Below are positions 1 through 12,089 of a stretch of DNA of 64,000 bases, one piece after another. The notes beneath the pieces were generated by a model. That model was not told where the DNA came from. It searched no databases and was given only the letters and a program-made list of their open reading frames with translations. Source of the stretch: Oscarella lobularis (lineage: Eukaryota > Porifera > Homoscleromorpha > Homosclerophorida > Oscarellidae). Location: positions 2,356,001 to 2,420,000 of the forward strand of contig NC_089184.1 of NCBI RefSeq assembly GCF_947507565.1. Reading direction: 5' to 3'. Each line of letters opens with the position of its first letter. Position 1 is the first letter of the stretch. Position numbers and translations under genes: made by a program.

Positions 1-135
1 TTTTTCGTTTTCATCTTCGTCTGTCACCCAGCCGTCGTCGTCCGCGTCTTTCTGTTGAACCGCGATGGCTTGAAGCTGAAAGGCCCTGCCATCGGCGCGA
101 TCGACGATGTCGTCGATCGTCGCGATGTCCGCCAT
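1..135 (-). CDS. N-terminal exon of an unknown gene, cut by the window edge
   Basis: Read on the minus strand, an ATG at 135 opens a frame that runs 45 codons without a stop to the first base of the window. The protein starts MADIATIDDIVDRADGRAFQ and becomes acidic (runs of Asp and Glu, one Trp) toward the edge. I recognise no domain in so short a piece. Codon-level composition is GC-rich with many CGA/GAC/GTC codons, like the other host-like exons here. It could be the first exon of a larger gene lying to the left. No function can be given. Confidence 0.45.
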   Translation of the reverse strand, partial: MADIATIDDIVDRADGRAFQLQAIAVQQKDADDDGWVTDEDENEK

Positions 136-1800
136 AAAGACTGGGAGCCCCAGACGGGGCGGTCGGCGACTAGGCAATGGAATTTAAGTCACGCGAATGG
201 TAACGAGCTTCTAATTCATTTCACCTGAGCAGGCGTGACCCCCGATCTTCATGGTCGTCGCGCTGTCTCTTCGCTAGATCCTCATCCGTTGCGAGCTTGC
301 GAGGTTCTTTTTCCGGAGTGTCCGGCCACTTTTGAGAGAAATTCTTGACAACATTCCGCTGTAAACGCAGGAGAACGAGAGAAACGCCAAGGAATCACCG
401 TAACGCACTATGGCGTGATCAAGGAGACATACAGACATTCGGGACACCAACTAACAGTCGCGTACGTAATGAGCTAATTTCAACGACGCACGTGACCGCT
501 ATGTTAAACCATGTTTCACGTAAACGAACCCTACATCATCGGAATGCTATGATGGGACAGACGAGTCGAATAATGTCATCGGCTTCGACGAGGAACGAAT
601 GACGCGATCTCTAGCGCGCTTTAAAGACGGCCGCTTTATGCGTAGGTGCACTGTACCTGTGCTGTCTCTTGCTTTAGCAAGTTAACCGTCGTTGCCAACT
701 ACCTGCCAAGATCAAAAAATCTTTTTCACGTCGACGGGTCCTTTCATTGTTTCACCAGGTGCAGTGTCAACGAAGTGCACAATGCTTCTCATGATGTTGA
801 CTTTCTTTTGTGCCCTTCGTGTCTTTGTCAATCTGTCACGGAAAATTATTGAAACAAACGAGAAAAGGGGACAACTAGACTACAAACTTTTTGGCAAACA
901 ACCGCAAGTCGGCGTATACCGTACCGACTCTTTGCACGCAACTCGGCAGCAATACTTTTTTGTTAGTGCTTTGGTTGCTTTGCTTGCTCCGTACTTCTGA
1001 TACAGTTGTCCCAAAATAATGAAATGGTGAATCGCTTTTGATGCGCCACCCAACTTTCCGACTGCGGAGTGAGTACCAACTGCTTTGTGCCTCTAAAGAC
1101 AAGATTATTTTAAAAAGGAACGACACTGCATCCGCTCAGAGTCTTGTTATACATAAAACGTATATTTTGCGGGTAAGCGAAAATAATTTTGCAAACCTTC
1201 CGTCACTACGCGAAAATTTTGTATTCGTGGCAGACATTTTGGCTTTTATCGGACCCTTTTAAAAGGTTTTCCCTGTTGACTGATTGTAGATGTCAATCAT
1301 TTCTTCTTCTATGTTAGACAGGTACTCCGGATCTTCGAGAAGACATCCCAGAGGGGCTTCGATGCCAGCAGTTGTGACGTGGTTAATACCGGAACGTTGT
1401 TGATCTTGGATCGCTATGGTGTGCAGTCCGTTTCAGAAAGGGATATTCTTAGTTTCCTTTTCGCCGACCTACCGAAAGTCCAATGAAACTCAATGCTAGC
1501 TGCGCAATGCTTGTTTTTCCGGCGAAGGTGGGCCTGTGGAAGCAAAAGATTGGCGTAGCGTTCTATGAGCTCACCCTCGAATCTTCTCCCTATTTTTTCA
1601 CTCGAATGATATATCCCCTTCCAGTGTTCTGCCCAGGATTTTAGAGGAAGTGGTTGGTAGCGCGAAGCGCGCCAAAAAATTTTTGCCACGCCCCTTTTCT
1701 GCGTAACTACGCCTTCATTTTAATAAAATAATTCAATGCCTTTTTAAATGTAATGTACGAGCCACAAATGAAATGTACGGGCGAAGTATTACCGCATATG
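136..1800. other. No gene recognised
   Basis: Only short unconnected open frames are present. None shows a recognisable domain or a convincing exon chain. The minus-strand frame at 1414-1689 (91 codons) is the longest and is unrecognised. The part nearest 1800 may be the 3' flank of the hAT remnant that follows. Confidence 0.5.
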
Positions 1801-2490
1801 CTACGTTGAAAGAAGACGTCGGTTTTTCTTCTGACCCCAGAGGAGGACCGCTTCCTTGTACGAATACATTCGTTCCTCAGGCCCCTCAATGGCGATTCGC
1901 AAAAGCGCATCCAACGTCGATTCTTGTAATCTGTTCCTAACTCTAGTTTAATTAACTTCAACTAAAGAAAGCAATATTAGAATTCTAACGCATATTGTTG
2001 CATTCTGCTAAATATATTACCTGTGAAAATGTTCTTTCTACATCTGCCGTTTGGACAGGCAGCACCCGACATATTTTTGCCAAAGCTGACATTTTCGGAT
2101 AAATTTCCGAAGGAGCTTCTTGCGATAATGACTCCACGAAATGCCTCAGGCTTTTCGACGCAAAATTCCTTTTCATAAAGTGCTTGCACGTCATCCGCTC
2201 TGTGATGCAATCATTCTTCTGATGCTCATCATTAAAAAAAGCATCACTTAGTTTGGCAATTTTGTCGTTTCCATATCGGCTAAGGTTTGTAATTCTTCAG
2301 GTGTGGCAGGGCTTTTTTCTGCCGATGGAAGCGAAGAAGGATTGAAAACATCAAAGGATGCGAGTATTTCCCCTGCAGCAAATCTTTTTTCTAAGTTATT
2401 GATGAGTGTTTGAAGAAAAGGCTTTCGAATAGTTCTGTTAAACCGTTCTTTTCCGCTGTTTATTATTTCCTTAATTAAGGTGGCTATGGG
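1801..2490 (-). pseudogene. hAT-family transposase, C-terminal remnant
   Basis: On the minus strand three blocks line up as the C-terminal half of a hAT transposase of the ZNF862/KIAA1586-like type. A block near 2430-2240 contains KPFLQTLINNLEKRF and VFNPSSLPSAEKS. A block near 2194-2030 contains YPKMSALAKICRVLPVQTAD followed by VERTFSQ, the hAT dimerisation signature. After a possible intron (gtaata..tttag) comes LKLIK, then in another frame RNRLQESTLDALLRIAIEGP. Joining the last two pieces needs a one-base frame change near 1945, and a stop follows the first block. This is therefore a broken copy, though some breaks could be introns. The family normally cuts and pastes DNA in the nucleus. 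No terminal repeats were found for it. Confidence 0.7.
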
Positions 2491-3057
2491 GGTTTGGACA
2501 TACGGGCATATTTTTTTTGAATTTAACGCTGGATTTCAGCTCTGTTCTCTTCTAAAACGCGTGCGTTAGAAGGCCTCTTCCGTTGCAACTACCCGTATTG
2601 TCTTTGCGCAATATTCTTTCAACCGCTCGTTTGGACTTCCAAAACTACATACGAAGGTCGCGAACGGCGACTAATCTATAGGAACTCTCCAGATAAGCCT
2701 CTGCCTTTGCTATCATGAGTTTTCTCGTCAAACGCTCGTCGCGTAAACGGATTCTGTCCCTTTTGAAGCTTTTCCCTGCTTACTAGATTTTGGACCATTT
2801 TCTGCCAGGAACGCCCCTTTTCGACCAATTCGTGCTTGTTTTGTGTCGAAAGGTGCATTTCCAAACGCCCAGCAGGCGGTTTCGGGTTCGTTCTTCCTTC
2901 CTTTATCCAAATTCGCTCATTGCGCTACTCAATCGGAGCGAATAGTCATCCTACGTTAGGCCTAAAATTCAAAAATGGCCGTTGTGAGGAAATCGAGGTC
3001 GAAAGTTGAGTTCTCTTCTTTTGTCAAATTTTTACAAAATACCGTTTCTATTAGTCC
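2491..3057. other. No gene recognised
   Basis: Two overlapping minus-strand frames of about 60 codons (2676-2910) have no recognisable content. The stretch separates the hAT remnant from the end of the Mutator-like transposase gene. Confidence 0.4.
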
Positions 3058-6000
3058 TCAATCACTGTCTTCCTCTTCTCTCTCTGAAAATACTATCTCT
3101 CGGCATTCAAAACCTTTCAAGAAGCGAAGTGATGGCTGTCGAGCGCGAGTCGACGTTCGAGCCGTTGTTGGCTGAGCGGTTGGAGGCGAATGGCTGATCC
3201 CGGACGGGCCGCTGTCGGTGCCCTCTTTTGCCTGACTTGACGCGATAAGGCTTCGGATGACTGCCGCTTCGTTGCCGTCGTCGCTGGAGTCAGAATCACT
3301 ATCATCTGGGGTAGTCAGGTGACCTGACCCTTCACGTGACCCGGGGAGAAGGGTCAGGTCAAACGCCCTATGTCGAAGTGTTGCCGTAGGAATGCGGAAG
3401 CCCCAATTATCCACTTAGCTTGATTGTGACGTAATTGACCACACGGTCGACCAGCACACGATACATGGCTTTGGAGTTGTATCTAGGCTGCGGCGAATGC
3501 ACGTACGTGGAGATCGTCGACTTTTGAACCTTCGTCGACGCGCAGCGAGCTTGATATTTGGAAGGTAATCGTCGATCGTCGGGATAGACGTTTTCGATGA
3601 GAAGCTTCGCAGCTGAGAAGTCGATTGCTTTTCTATCGCCGCGTTCGATAAAGGTCCCTTCTTTCGAGGCTCAGAGATCGCGTGCCAGCGAGTACTACGT
3701 AATTAATTTGATAACGACGTCACAGAGGTCTCGGCCTGTGATTGGGCCGCACTGTACAGTGCGGCGGCAACAGTTAGACATAGGGCGTTTGACCTGACCC
3801 TTCTCCCCGGGTCACGTGAAGGGTCAGGTCACCTGACTACATCTGGGGTTGTTTGTCCCGGCCTCGTTGCTCTTTGGCGCGGGATCTCCGTACGAGCTCT
3901 TCCTTTGCCTTTCCCTTTGCCCCGGCCTCTCCCTCTCCCTCTCCCACTTCCTCTGCCTCTACCTCGTCCTTCATCATTGTCCCCATCACCACCGAATCCT
4001 CCTGGAACATACATTGGACCTTCCGTTCTGGATTGCTGTGTCTGCATCGCTTTTTTCTGTTTCCTTCGTAGATGCCTGTTTTTTGCCCAGAATTCCGTAC
4101 TTTTTAGCACGCGGTAATAGCGTCGAGTAGCGTCGATAGCTTTGAAAATGCGCACTGACTGTCTTCCTGGTGGCGTGCCACAGAGATTCATCATTCTTCC
4201 GTAGAAAAATGCTCCGTGATTGAAAACCGCTGAAGACAACTTTGCTGCAATGGTCATAAGCTTCGGACCTCTAATTTTTTCTTTTAGGCAGAAATTCCAA
4301 AGGGTGCTGTGAAAACCTTCATTCTATAGGGAAACATTTTACTGTAATGTAGGGTCCTTCTAAGTTCATCTTACCACGTTCTGCGTGTTTCCTTCTTCGC
4401 ATCGTTCAAGCAAATTCTGCTTAGAAAGTCTTGCAAACACAATTCTGTTATATAAGGCAATCACAGAATTTTAGACCCAACCTTTCAACTCATGAAAAAA
4501 CACGTGAGGCAGTTTCTCGGCGGTCGTGAGGTACTCTAATGTACCAGCAGCCTTATCGCGCTGCCACTTGCACCATGAGTCGGCGCCTTGGGGGCAGTAC
4601 AAGTGCCGTTTTGCTTCGCTTTTTGCGCAAAGAGTAGACACTTGACAGCTTCCGGTTTTATTTCCGCCCTCTAACTCGTTCTCCTCGTCGCTTTCGTTGT
4701 TGCCTTCTTCCCCGGAACTGTGCTCACCGCCGTCGGCACAGTTTTCCTCGCGATCGCACCCCTTCCACGTCGCATCGCCAAGAGCCGTCATGTGATATAA
4801 TATTGCCCAAATTTCTTTTTGCATTTTCTTCTAATTTCCGATATTTCTGCGAATAGCTAATCCGTAGTAATTTTGAATTCTAAAAATCTATGTTTGATAA
4901 GCTCTGGCTATATTAGGAAAAACGTACTTTTCAATAATGAGGTCGGTTAGTCGTCCTCTTCCTCCTGATGGACGACCGTCGGATAAAACCTTGGTTTTTT
5001 TTCTTCCACGTACGCAGACTTGTCTCCATTCTTTTCTGGACGTGGCCAATGCAGTCTTCTTTCTGCACTCGCGCTTGGGGTTCATACACCTTTACGCATT
5101 TGGGTGAGATAGGGAACTAAGGACTGTTCTTACCTACATTTTTCACCAATTCGAATGATTTCGAATCGCCGTCACCAAGGAATTTAGTGTACCTACATTG
5201 CATTGAAATAATTTCATGTGAAGCATGGAGTAATATTACCGTAGTTTATGTCTTTCAATTGAACGGTTCCAGAGAACACCTGCACCTTTTGCCTCCATCG
5301 CGTTTGCAGAGTATTCAAAATTTCGTGAGCATTTGTCTTGGTGGGCCTCTTTCCAAAGCAGGTATTCTTCTGATTCCTTGTCAGGATTCGACGCATTCAT
5401 TTGACGGCATTTTGTGCACAAAGAAGAATAGAGATTGAAGTCAATGACGCAGGAGAAATCAAAAAGAATAACAGCTCTCACGCCATAATTTGAGGTATGC
5501 CCTCTGCGCGACCAAGTCCTGTCAAAGGACACTCTAACATCAGCAAGCTCATCCATTTCAAGGGACTTTTTTCTGCGATAATAAGCCACTGCAGCGTCCG
5601 ATGATTCCGTGAAAACCTAAACAACGCAAAAGAACGAAGAATTATACCTAATAGTGAGGACATCTTACACCAGTCAACGCCAAATTGATGTGTTATGTGG
5701 TCATTCCAGGAGTCCATCAAGGACGGCGGAGGCATGTCAAATGCGGCAGAGAACTTGACGATGTCTTCTCTGCTGCAACCCATCATCACTGATGCGATGG
5801 CAGCTCGACGGTTGATGTCATCATTCCATGAACAGCATTATTCCTTGAGGTCGTAAATTTTGTGACACTGTAAATTTATCATTGCAAAATACTGTAAACT
5901 AGCAGGAGAAGGTTACTTTCTGCAAGCAAGGCAATAGAATTCACAGACAGAACACAGCCCACGGTGTTCTTTCTCTTTCATCGTTATTCTGTCACTGACA

Positions 6001-6225
6001 ATTTTTGCACGACAAAGCTGACTTGACAATCTCTAACAAGTAGGTCATGTCAATTAGTCTGTATCCAGACGGTCTGGTGTCCGCTTCGCGTGGGAGATGA
6101 CGAGGAATCCATAACGATGGAATGGGACCCGATTTCTTGCCCAACGTGTCCTCTTCGGCTTCTTTCTCGCGATGACGACGTTCGGCAGCCTGTATTCGAG
6201 ATTCTTTGCGACGTTTCGGCGGCAT
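3058..6225 (-). pseudogene. Mutator-like transposase gene, multi-exon, split by a MITE
   Basis: Minus-strand exons read as an animal Mutator-like transposase. The likely start is the ATG at 6225 (MPPKRRKESR), followed by GYRLIDMTYLLEIVKSALSC and a Cys pair. An exon near 5820-5640 has SVMMGCSREDIVKF and a MPPPS motif. An exon near 5580-5236 has DVRVSFDRTWSRRGHTSNYG, SLCTKC and SANAMEAKGAGVLW, the conserved core of this family. An exon at 4824-4471 has LYCPQGADSWCKWQRDKA. The exon at 4257-3829 has VFNHG..FFYGRMMNL and PPGRQS, then an Arg/Gly/Lys-rich tail. The tail continues in frame at 3302-3058 on the far side of a 528-bp MITE. Without the insertion the frame is open across the join (GQTTPD then DSDSDSSDDG). 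The protein would cut transposon ends. No terminal repeats belonging to this gene were found, so it may be a domesticated or immobilised copy. Exon borders are partly inferred. Confidence 0.75.
3312..3839. mobile_element. 528-bp MITE with 63-bp terminal inverted repeats and 9-bp target duplication
   Basis: The ends are near-perfect inverted repeats of about 63 bp (3312-3374 and 3777-3839) starting TAGTCAGGTGACCTGACCC. They are flanked by a perfect 9-bp direct repeat, CATCTGGGG, at 3303-3311 and 3840-3848. Inside each repeat the segment GACCTGACCCTTC..GAAGGGTCAGGTC can fold on itself. The interior has no convincing coding frame. A 9-bp duplication is typical of Mutator-like elements. The element interrupts the C-terminal coding part of the transposase gene around it; nine bases is three codons, so the frame is kept at the duplicated site. 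Both repeats are almost identical, which suggests a recent insertion. Confidence 0.9.
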
Positions 6226-7062
6226 AAGCGATATTTTTGAGAGAGAAAACGGTATTTGAGTGGTTACTAAGCGGTCACGTGAGACGAGAAACGCCCCACA
6301 CTCGCTGCAGTTAGGCAGGGTGTTTTCTACGACCTCAGTTGATGACGTCGATAGTACAAGATGACGTGCAATAAGCAAAGGAATTGTTCCAAACACAAAG
6401 GGAACGCTGCTGAGAGCGATTTGATGCGAAAAGCACCAACTTCCGTTTCAAACAGAGAAACGCCCCCTTTTGGCGGCACTAATTCCGACTCAAAAATTGT
6501 AGCGAAACGATTCAGCGCGAACTCAAACGCAGTGCCATTGGATTGAAGAAGGACAAAGCATACGTTTGCGTTCATTTTATTTTTTACATGGAAGCTACTT
6601 CTCTAAGCCCCATAGCCACCTTAAACAAGACGGTCGTTGTAAATAATGCAATCGCAGTTGCAATTTACGCAGTTTTCAGAAGGTAAGTTGGACACCTTTT
6701 GTGCCATTGTCACATTGACTGGTAGTTTTTAGTGTGACGAGGTTTTAGGAGGAAAAGAGTCGATTTATCGTTGTCCCAAGTCGATTCTCAACACATAATA
6801 GCATTCGCAGTGCCCGAATGTCATGGACGTCCCTACCTGCGTGACGACAAGCCCAAATTTCATTCACGATCGCTACTTGTTTACATACCCTTATTTATCA
6901 TGTGAGGCGAACACTGAGTGCCTTTATTGCAATCGACTGGATGGCGATATTCGTCGTCACTGCTGGTGCTGCTGCTCTGCTGATCATTAGTAAAAATTTC
7001 TCTGAGAATCTAAATTTTACCATACGAAAGGGAATTTACACATGTATGACTAAGCACAGGCT

Positions 7063-7422
7063 CTATACTCGAGATCGTTGGCGTTTCTCGTAAGCCGTGC
7101 GATTTCTTTTAGCCGGGCTCGAGACACAATGAGTGCACGGACGCATAAAAAGTGTTGGAACTGCACCAGACTTCAGTTGGCAACGGCGTTTCTTTTCCAT
7201 ACCGAGTTGCGGCATAAGGAGGGTATCCGATTGAAAGCAGTCTGCTTCGAAGTGCTTGCTGCAGAGTCTCGACGCATCAGTAGGCCCACTCCACTTATCA
7301 CGGGTTCGCCTGACCTGGTCAGACCACCTTTTCCGAAGATGCCGGTCTTTCGGAAACGTAAACAACGACACCCCGTCCTTGTTAGTGATGCTGCATCCAG
7401 CAGCTACGCAGCTGTGGACCAT
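7063..7422 (-). CDS. THAP-domain protein (single exon, ~119 aa)
   Basis: The frame starts at the ATG at 7422; an upstream in-frame ATG at 7557 lacks domain support. The N-terminus MVHSCVAAGC, then the SLFTFPKD, KRW, CSKHF and AVPTLF motifs, gives the full C2CH zinc-binding THAP fold in about 85 residues. THAP domains bind DNA and are common in P-element-like transposases and in genes derived from them. After the domain only a short basic tail (KRNRTAYEKRQRSRV) remains, so no catalytic part is seen in this exon. A SWIM-domain remnant lies about 250 bp away, pointing the other way. This could be a truncated transposon protein or a small host regulator. Confidence 0.75.
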   Translation of the reverse strand: MVHSCVAAGCSITNKDGVSLFTFPKDRHLRKRWSDQVRRTRDKWSGPTDASRLCSKHFEADCFQSDTLLMPQLGMEKKRRCQLKSGAVPTLFMRPCTHCVSSPAKRNRTAYEKRQRSRV

Positions 7423-7559
7423 TACGGGCCAATAGAAGTTATAGGAACAGGATAGAGGAGTGTGAACGAAAAAGGAGAGCAGTACTCCTTGTGACGTGCC
7501 CGCGTCCCGTATGAGGCGTATGCCTACCGCCTGAAAGCACTGCTGTATGTAGGCCAACG

Positions 7560-8160
7560 ATTCGATTTCGGATACGCTGCCAGCGCAAACCTATCTCACA
7601 CTAACAGACCGAACAGATCCAGTGCAGGAAATGTACGCAAAGAATGCCATGTCATACACCATTTAACACCGATTCTGTACGATCAAATGTGGTCCAAAGC
7701 GGCGCACTTGGTAAATGAAAAAGGCAGCATTGTCCCAGCTCCTCACACTGCACTTCCTGGATGGTTGCGAGTGCGTCATCCATCAAACCCAACTTTGTGA
7801 CCAAAAACAAGAACAGGCACTTTTCCTGCGACTGCCGTGGCTACCATGAAAAGGTGCTGTGTTCCCACGTGTTGGCAGTCGCAGAAGAAAATGGATGTCT
7901 TCATGAAATGCTGACACTGACAACCGTTTCATCAAAGCGAGGCCCCAGTCTGATCAACCTGGTTTTAAGAGGGGTGTCTGCTCGGGTTGGAAAAAAACCT
8001 GAGATATACGCGCAAGAGGACGCGTAAGGCATCCTCGGTTTCAAACACGGCGACGTCAGCCCAAAAGCCTCCTCCGTGGAAAGCGGTACATACTGTTGCA
8101 TCGGATTGGGCGGCGCGCAATTTGGAACGCGTCAAATATATCAAGTGATGCAACAGGTGA
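7560..8160 (+). pseudogene. SWIM zinc-finger protein remnant, frameshifted
   Basis: The frame at 7690-7800 reads MWSKAAHLVNEKGSIVPAPH. It must shift by one base near 7760 to reach MVASASSIKPNF and FSCDCRGYHEKVLCSHVLAV, a CxC..CxH SWIM zinc finger. The order SIVPAP, then a short Ser/Lys stretch, then SWIM matches the uncharacterised SWIM proteins that are abundant in sponge and coral genomes, as I recall them. A stop follows at 8027; weakly related sequence may continue to about 8160. No nuclease or transposase domain is seen. The frameshift marks it as a decayed copy unless it is a sequencing error. Confidence 0.6.
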
Positions 8161-9670
8161 CATCATTCGACTTCTGGATTGATGATCCGAAAAAGCCCGA
8201 AAAAGTGAAGAAACTGGCAATAAATTCATACAACAAGTATAGTATTTAGTTACGTAGAAATGACAATTTAGTCTAATTAATCTAGTTTGACGCATGGCAC
8301 TCTGGAAAGAGGCACTGGAAAACCGATATGCAGTTTCACGTTTACTTGCAATTTTTCCTTTGAAAAAATGCAGTGGTAACTGCCAGGCTTATTACTGTCT
8401 TTGACATATCTTCAGCCAGTTCTTTTCTTAGATTCTCTTCTCGTCGTCATTCCGTTCCAAAAGGCCGTGAGCGCATTAAAAAAGATGAGGCGTTTCGGCA
8501 GCTTCCTGCTCTATGCCGAAGAGCATCAAGTAGCATAGGCTTTTTCATCAGTCTTGGAAAACGCTACTCAGAGAAAAGGGGGCGGCTAGTCCCATAAAAC
8601 GGAAAGTTTTAAACAAAACAAATAAAAAATATTTCTATAAAAAACTCTAGAGCTATGCAAGAACATTTTACATTTTTCGGATTCCGAAGGAAGCATTTCG
8701 GCCGGCACTGCCACAAGCGTCGTTGCTAAATAAACGAAATAGGCAGAATTAGTTTTATTGCAGTAAAAGTACGAAAACAATTCACTTACGTGTAGATAAA
8801 GCGGCGAAAAACTCTGCTTGCCGAATTCGGGCGCAGTGCAATTGCAGATCGATCTGGATTACCTTCCCCGAAAGGCGCAGGAGAACGTACAAGGTATCGT
8901 TTAATTCTTACTAGAGCCAACACAAAACGGCTTACCTAAGAACAGAAACTACAGCCCCTAATTAATAAGCTAAAACACTCCAAAATACTAAGAAAAACTT
9001 AAATAAATTTGACTAAGAAATATCAAAAACTGTTATGTGAGTTTTACGTTTTACGTTTCTTATGTGCAGAGAAACCTTGTCCTTTCATCTTTCTTTATCA
9101 TAACGGCTAGTTTTGGCGGATATTCAGGCGATAACTCGCCTTCCTCTTCTTCACTTTCAACTTCATCATGAGGCGCAAAATTATTCGGGGGTTTAGACTT
9201 ACTGAAAGACCGATGGTGAAATTGTCGTCCGATCGTGAAATTGTCGTGGCCAATTTTTCGCGAAAGAGCCGTGATAAAGTTTTAAACCAATAGAATATTT
9301 CCACGTTTACAACTTTGGGCAAAAAATAAACGAATATATTAGAAATCCATTTATCTTTCAATTAACTTAAAAATTCTCTTAAAGCGATTTCTACAATGTC
9401 GTCGTAGGTCGCATCGAGACGAACTCTAATCGATGGAATAGACTGATTGTCTTTAGGGTCGATTCCTTTTAGAGTTCACCTGTTTGTGGTAGTCGTCGCA
9501 AAGCGACGCGAAAGTCATCGAATTTCAAAATATACAAATGAACCCGAAATCAAATAATGAATGTAGAACTGTTAGCTAAATGTGTTAGAAGGAAAGAGCT
9601 TACGCACACAGAAAAGATTTGAATAAGAGGCACCTTTCATAAGTCTGTCAACGTAACTAGACACTTTAGC
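8161..9670. other. No gene recognised
   Basis: Short frames only, AT-rich in the middle (8590-9100). No domain, repeat or exon chain stands out. Confidence 0.5.
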
Positions 9671-10622
9671 CAGAGATTAAGTAGGAGAGGGATGCGTAAC
9701 TCGCGCTATCACGTGACTTTTCTTGGTACACACGTCGTTTGTCGCAGCATCTTGCATGCCATTCGACTTGTGAGACGCCCAGCAGTACAGGAATTTGTTT
9801 AGAGCTACGGTTTGGTGCCTGAAGTAAAGCAAGAACTTCGTTAATAAAGTAGGTTTGGTTATTGGCACGAATTGTCTATTATGTAACACGTAATTGCCGC
9901 ACCTTCGCTGCACGCGTCACTGTGCAACCTGTTACTTGGACGGTTCAGCTTGGATGTATGTCATATTGCAATCAAAGCATAGTTTAGTGTTAGGTGTATT
10001 TTTTAAGCTCGTTTTAATAGGGTTACTCACACTATTCCGTGCCTTTGGCCAATTTAGCGTATTGCGACTTAGCCATTGACACGCCTACTTATGCACCCTG
10101 TATCTACATCTCTACGAACGATAGCAGGAAAAGGTTAAGTGCGACTTCAAACAAACATGTAAATGTATTGCTTGATGTAAGCTTTACGAAAGCCAACGCT
10201 TCCTTGGCGTGATTTCGTCGCTTTTTGCTAACGTCACTGCACTGCCCTAAATTGGCCAAAGCCGCGAAATAGTGTGTGAAACCCTCCTAAAACCAGTTAG
10301 AAACGATGCACCTAACACTATAATATGCTTTGATTGCATTAGGATATACATCCAACTTGAAGTTGAACCGTGCAAGTAACAGGTTGCACATATGCGTGTT
10401 ACATACTAGACAGTTTTGGGCCGTTTAACCAAACCTACCATATTACCAATTTTCTTTCTCTAATTTAGGCACCAAACCGTACCTCTAAACGAATTCTGTG
10501 AGGCCAGGCGCGCTTCACAAATTGAGTCGCATTCGGGATGCTTCGATAACAGACGTGGGTACCAAGAAACGTCACGTGATAGCGCGAGTTACGCATCCCT
10601 CTCATACTTAATCTCTGCTGTA
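9671..10622. repeat. Large imperfect foldback (two ~450-bp arms)
   Basis: The sequence from 9671 (AGAGATTAAG..GAGAGGGATGCGTAACTCGCG) returns in reverse complement ending at about 10622. Further matching blocks run inward: cacgtgatagcgcgagttac, the gcaccaaaccgta block, the cctgttacttg/caagtaacagg block, and ttggccaa near 10050 and 10255. The arms meet around 10100-10200. Identity is imperfect, so it is old. It looks like a foldback or long-TIR non-autonomous transposon. No clear target duplication was found, and the small frames inside it are not genes. Confidence 0.75.
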
Positions 10623-12089
10623 GCAATAAGGAAATCAAGGCCACGTTGTTTTGCTTCTTTTGAACGACGTGACTCAAGCGCAAGATTTTCTATAGTGCTG
10701 ATAACAGAGAGATGCATTAATTATTTAGCACAATGTGCCTGTATTACTAGTAGTTACCGTACGGATAAGATGTGAAGACGAATTACTATGCTTTGGTAAG
10801 AGAAATGTACCCGGAGCTTCGTAGAAGCAACTCGCCAGTTGACGAAGGCTCGAAGAAACAGTCTTTGGCGATGCCAATCTAAGAACAAAGAATGCCAAAA
10901 ATCATAGAAGGATAGAAGAAAATGCAGTTGACACTTAAAAAGAGGGCTTCACAAGTTTCTTCAAGAGAGATGACATCTAGAGGACATCTAGAGGCGTCCT
11001 TAAAGAGCTTGAAATAAGGGAGAAAAAAAGAAAAAGAAGAGTGGGACGGCTATAGGGGACAAACGTCCTGTTCCGTTTGTGGCTGTAGAGGCTGTAGAGG
11101 CTCTTGGAGTACCGTAGTCTGTCGTAGATTTTTTGTTCCGAGGACACGTTGAAATACGGGCAAGAATGTAGAACGCGAGCGCGCGCGCGCGAAAGTCAAA
11201 TTCCGCTCGAAGTGCGCTCGAAGTACGCTCGAAGTATCCTTTTAGTACAATGTACGCGCGAAGTACGGGCATGCAAGAAGTAAGAAAGAACCCCGTATCG
11301 GCCATCGTGAGAACCTGTGTTGTTGCGACCCCTAAAAAAGCAAGGGTAGATTTCCCGCGACAAAAGGACGGAATTGAAGGGCATGCAACGTTGACTTTTT
11401 TGTAAAGACACCAATTAGTTGCAGCAATAATTATTGTTTGCAAAGGTCCTTGGGTCACCCGACTTGGAGTCATATCGGATTGAGATAATTGGGGTTCAAT
11501 TTTCGAACCTGGTCCACGATGTAGTCAGTGCCATCGAGAGCCGAAGTGATAGTACATTGTCTCACACTATTCGAAATAGTCATTTGTGGGCAGCAAGGAA
11601 TCTACACAGATTCAAAATCATGATTACTGTAGCAAAAGGCTACGGAATACGAACCGTTTCGTCTTTGCATCCGATACATTTTGCAAATCTGTACAGGGCG
11701 TTTGACCGTTATGCCTTCTCGACATTTTGCATGCCTTGTAGAGAGAGCGATACAAAATGAGGAGTACCCTGTGCAACACCCAGACACTCTAAAATGACTT
11801 GAAAAAGCTTCATTCGTAAATAGGAGTTGCGAAGAAAAATTTTTGCATAGATGATAAAATGGCTTTTGGTTTGTCACGATTACCTTATCGGAAAACGTCA
11901 TAGAGTCAAAGGCGCATTGCAACATGTTGCCATTGCCTGTTTGAAGTTCAGAATCTACAGTTTTGAAGTCAGTTTGCGTGGGAACAAATGTTTCTGAAAA
12001 AATCGCTGTCGTCATGTTTTGAAGAGCAGCAGTTGGGGACTTAAAGTGAGAAATATATTTCCGTCGTGCTCTACTCAGACACGCCATTG
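10623..12089. other. No firm gene; one unrecognised minus frame
   Basis: A (GC)n-rich patch near 11170 and short repeats of 'cgctcgaagt' near 11205-11240 are visible. The minus frame 11602-12108 (MACLSRARRKYISHF..) is long but unrecognised. It could be a downstream exon of the Myb/SANT-like gene that ends nearby, because a possible acceptor (ttacag) lies just before it. Confidence 0.35.
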
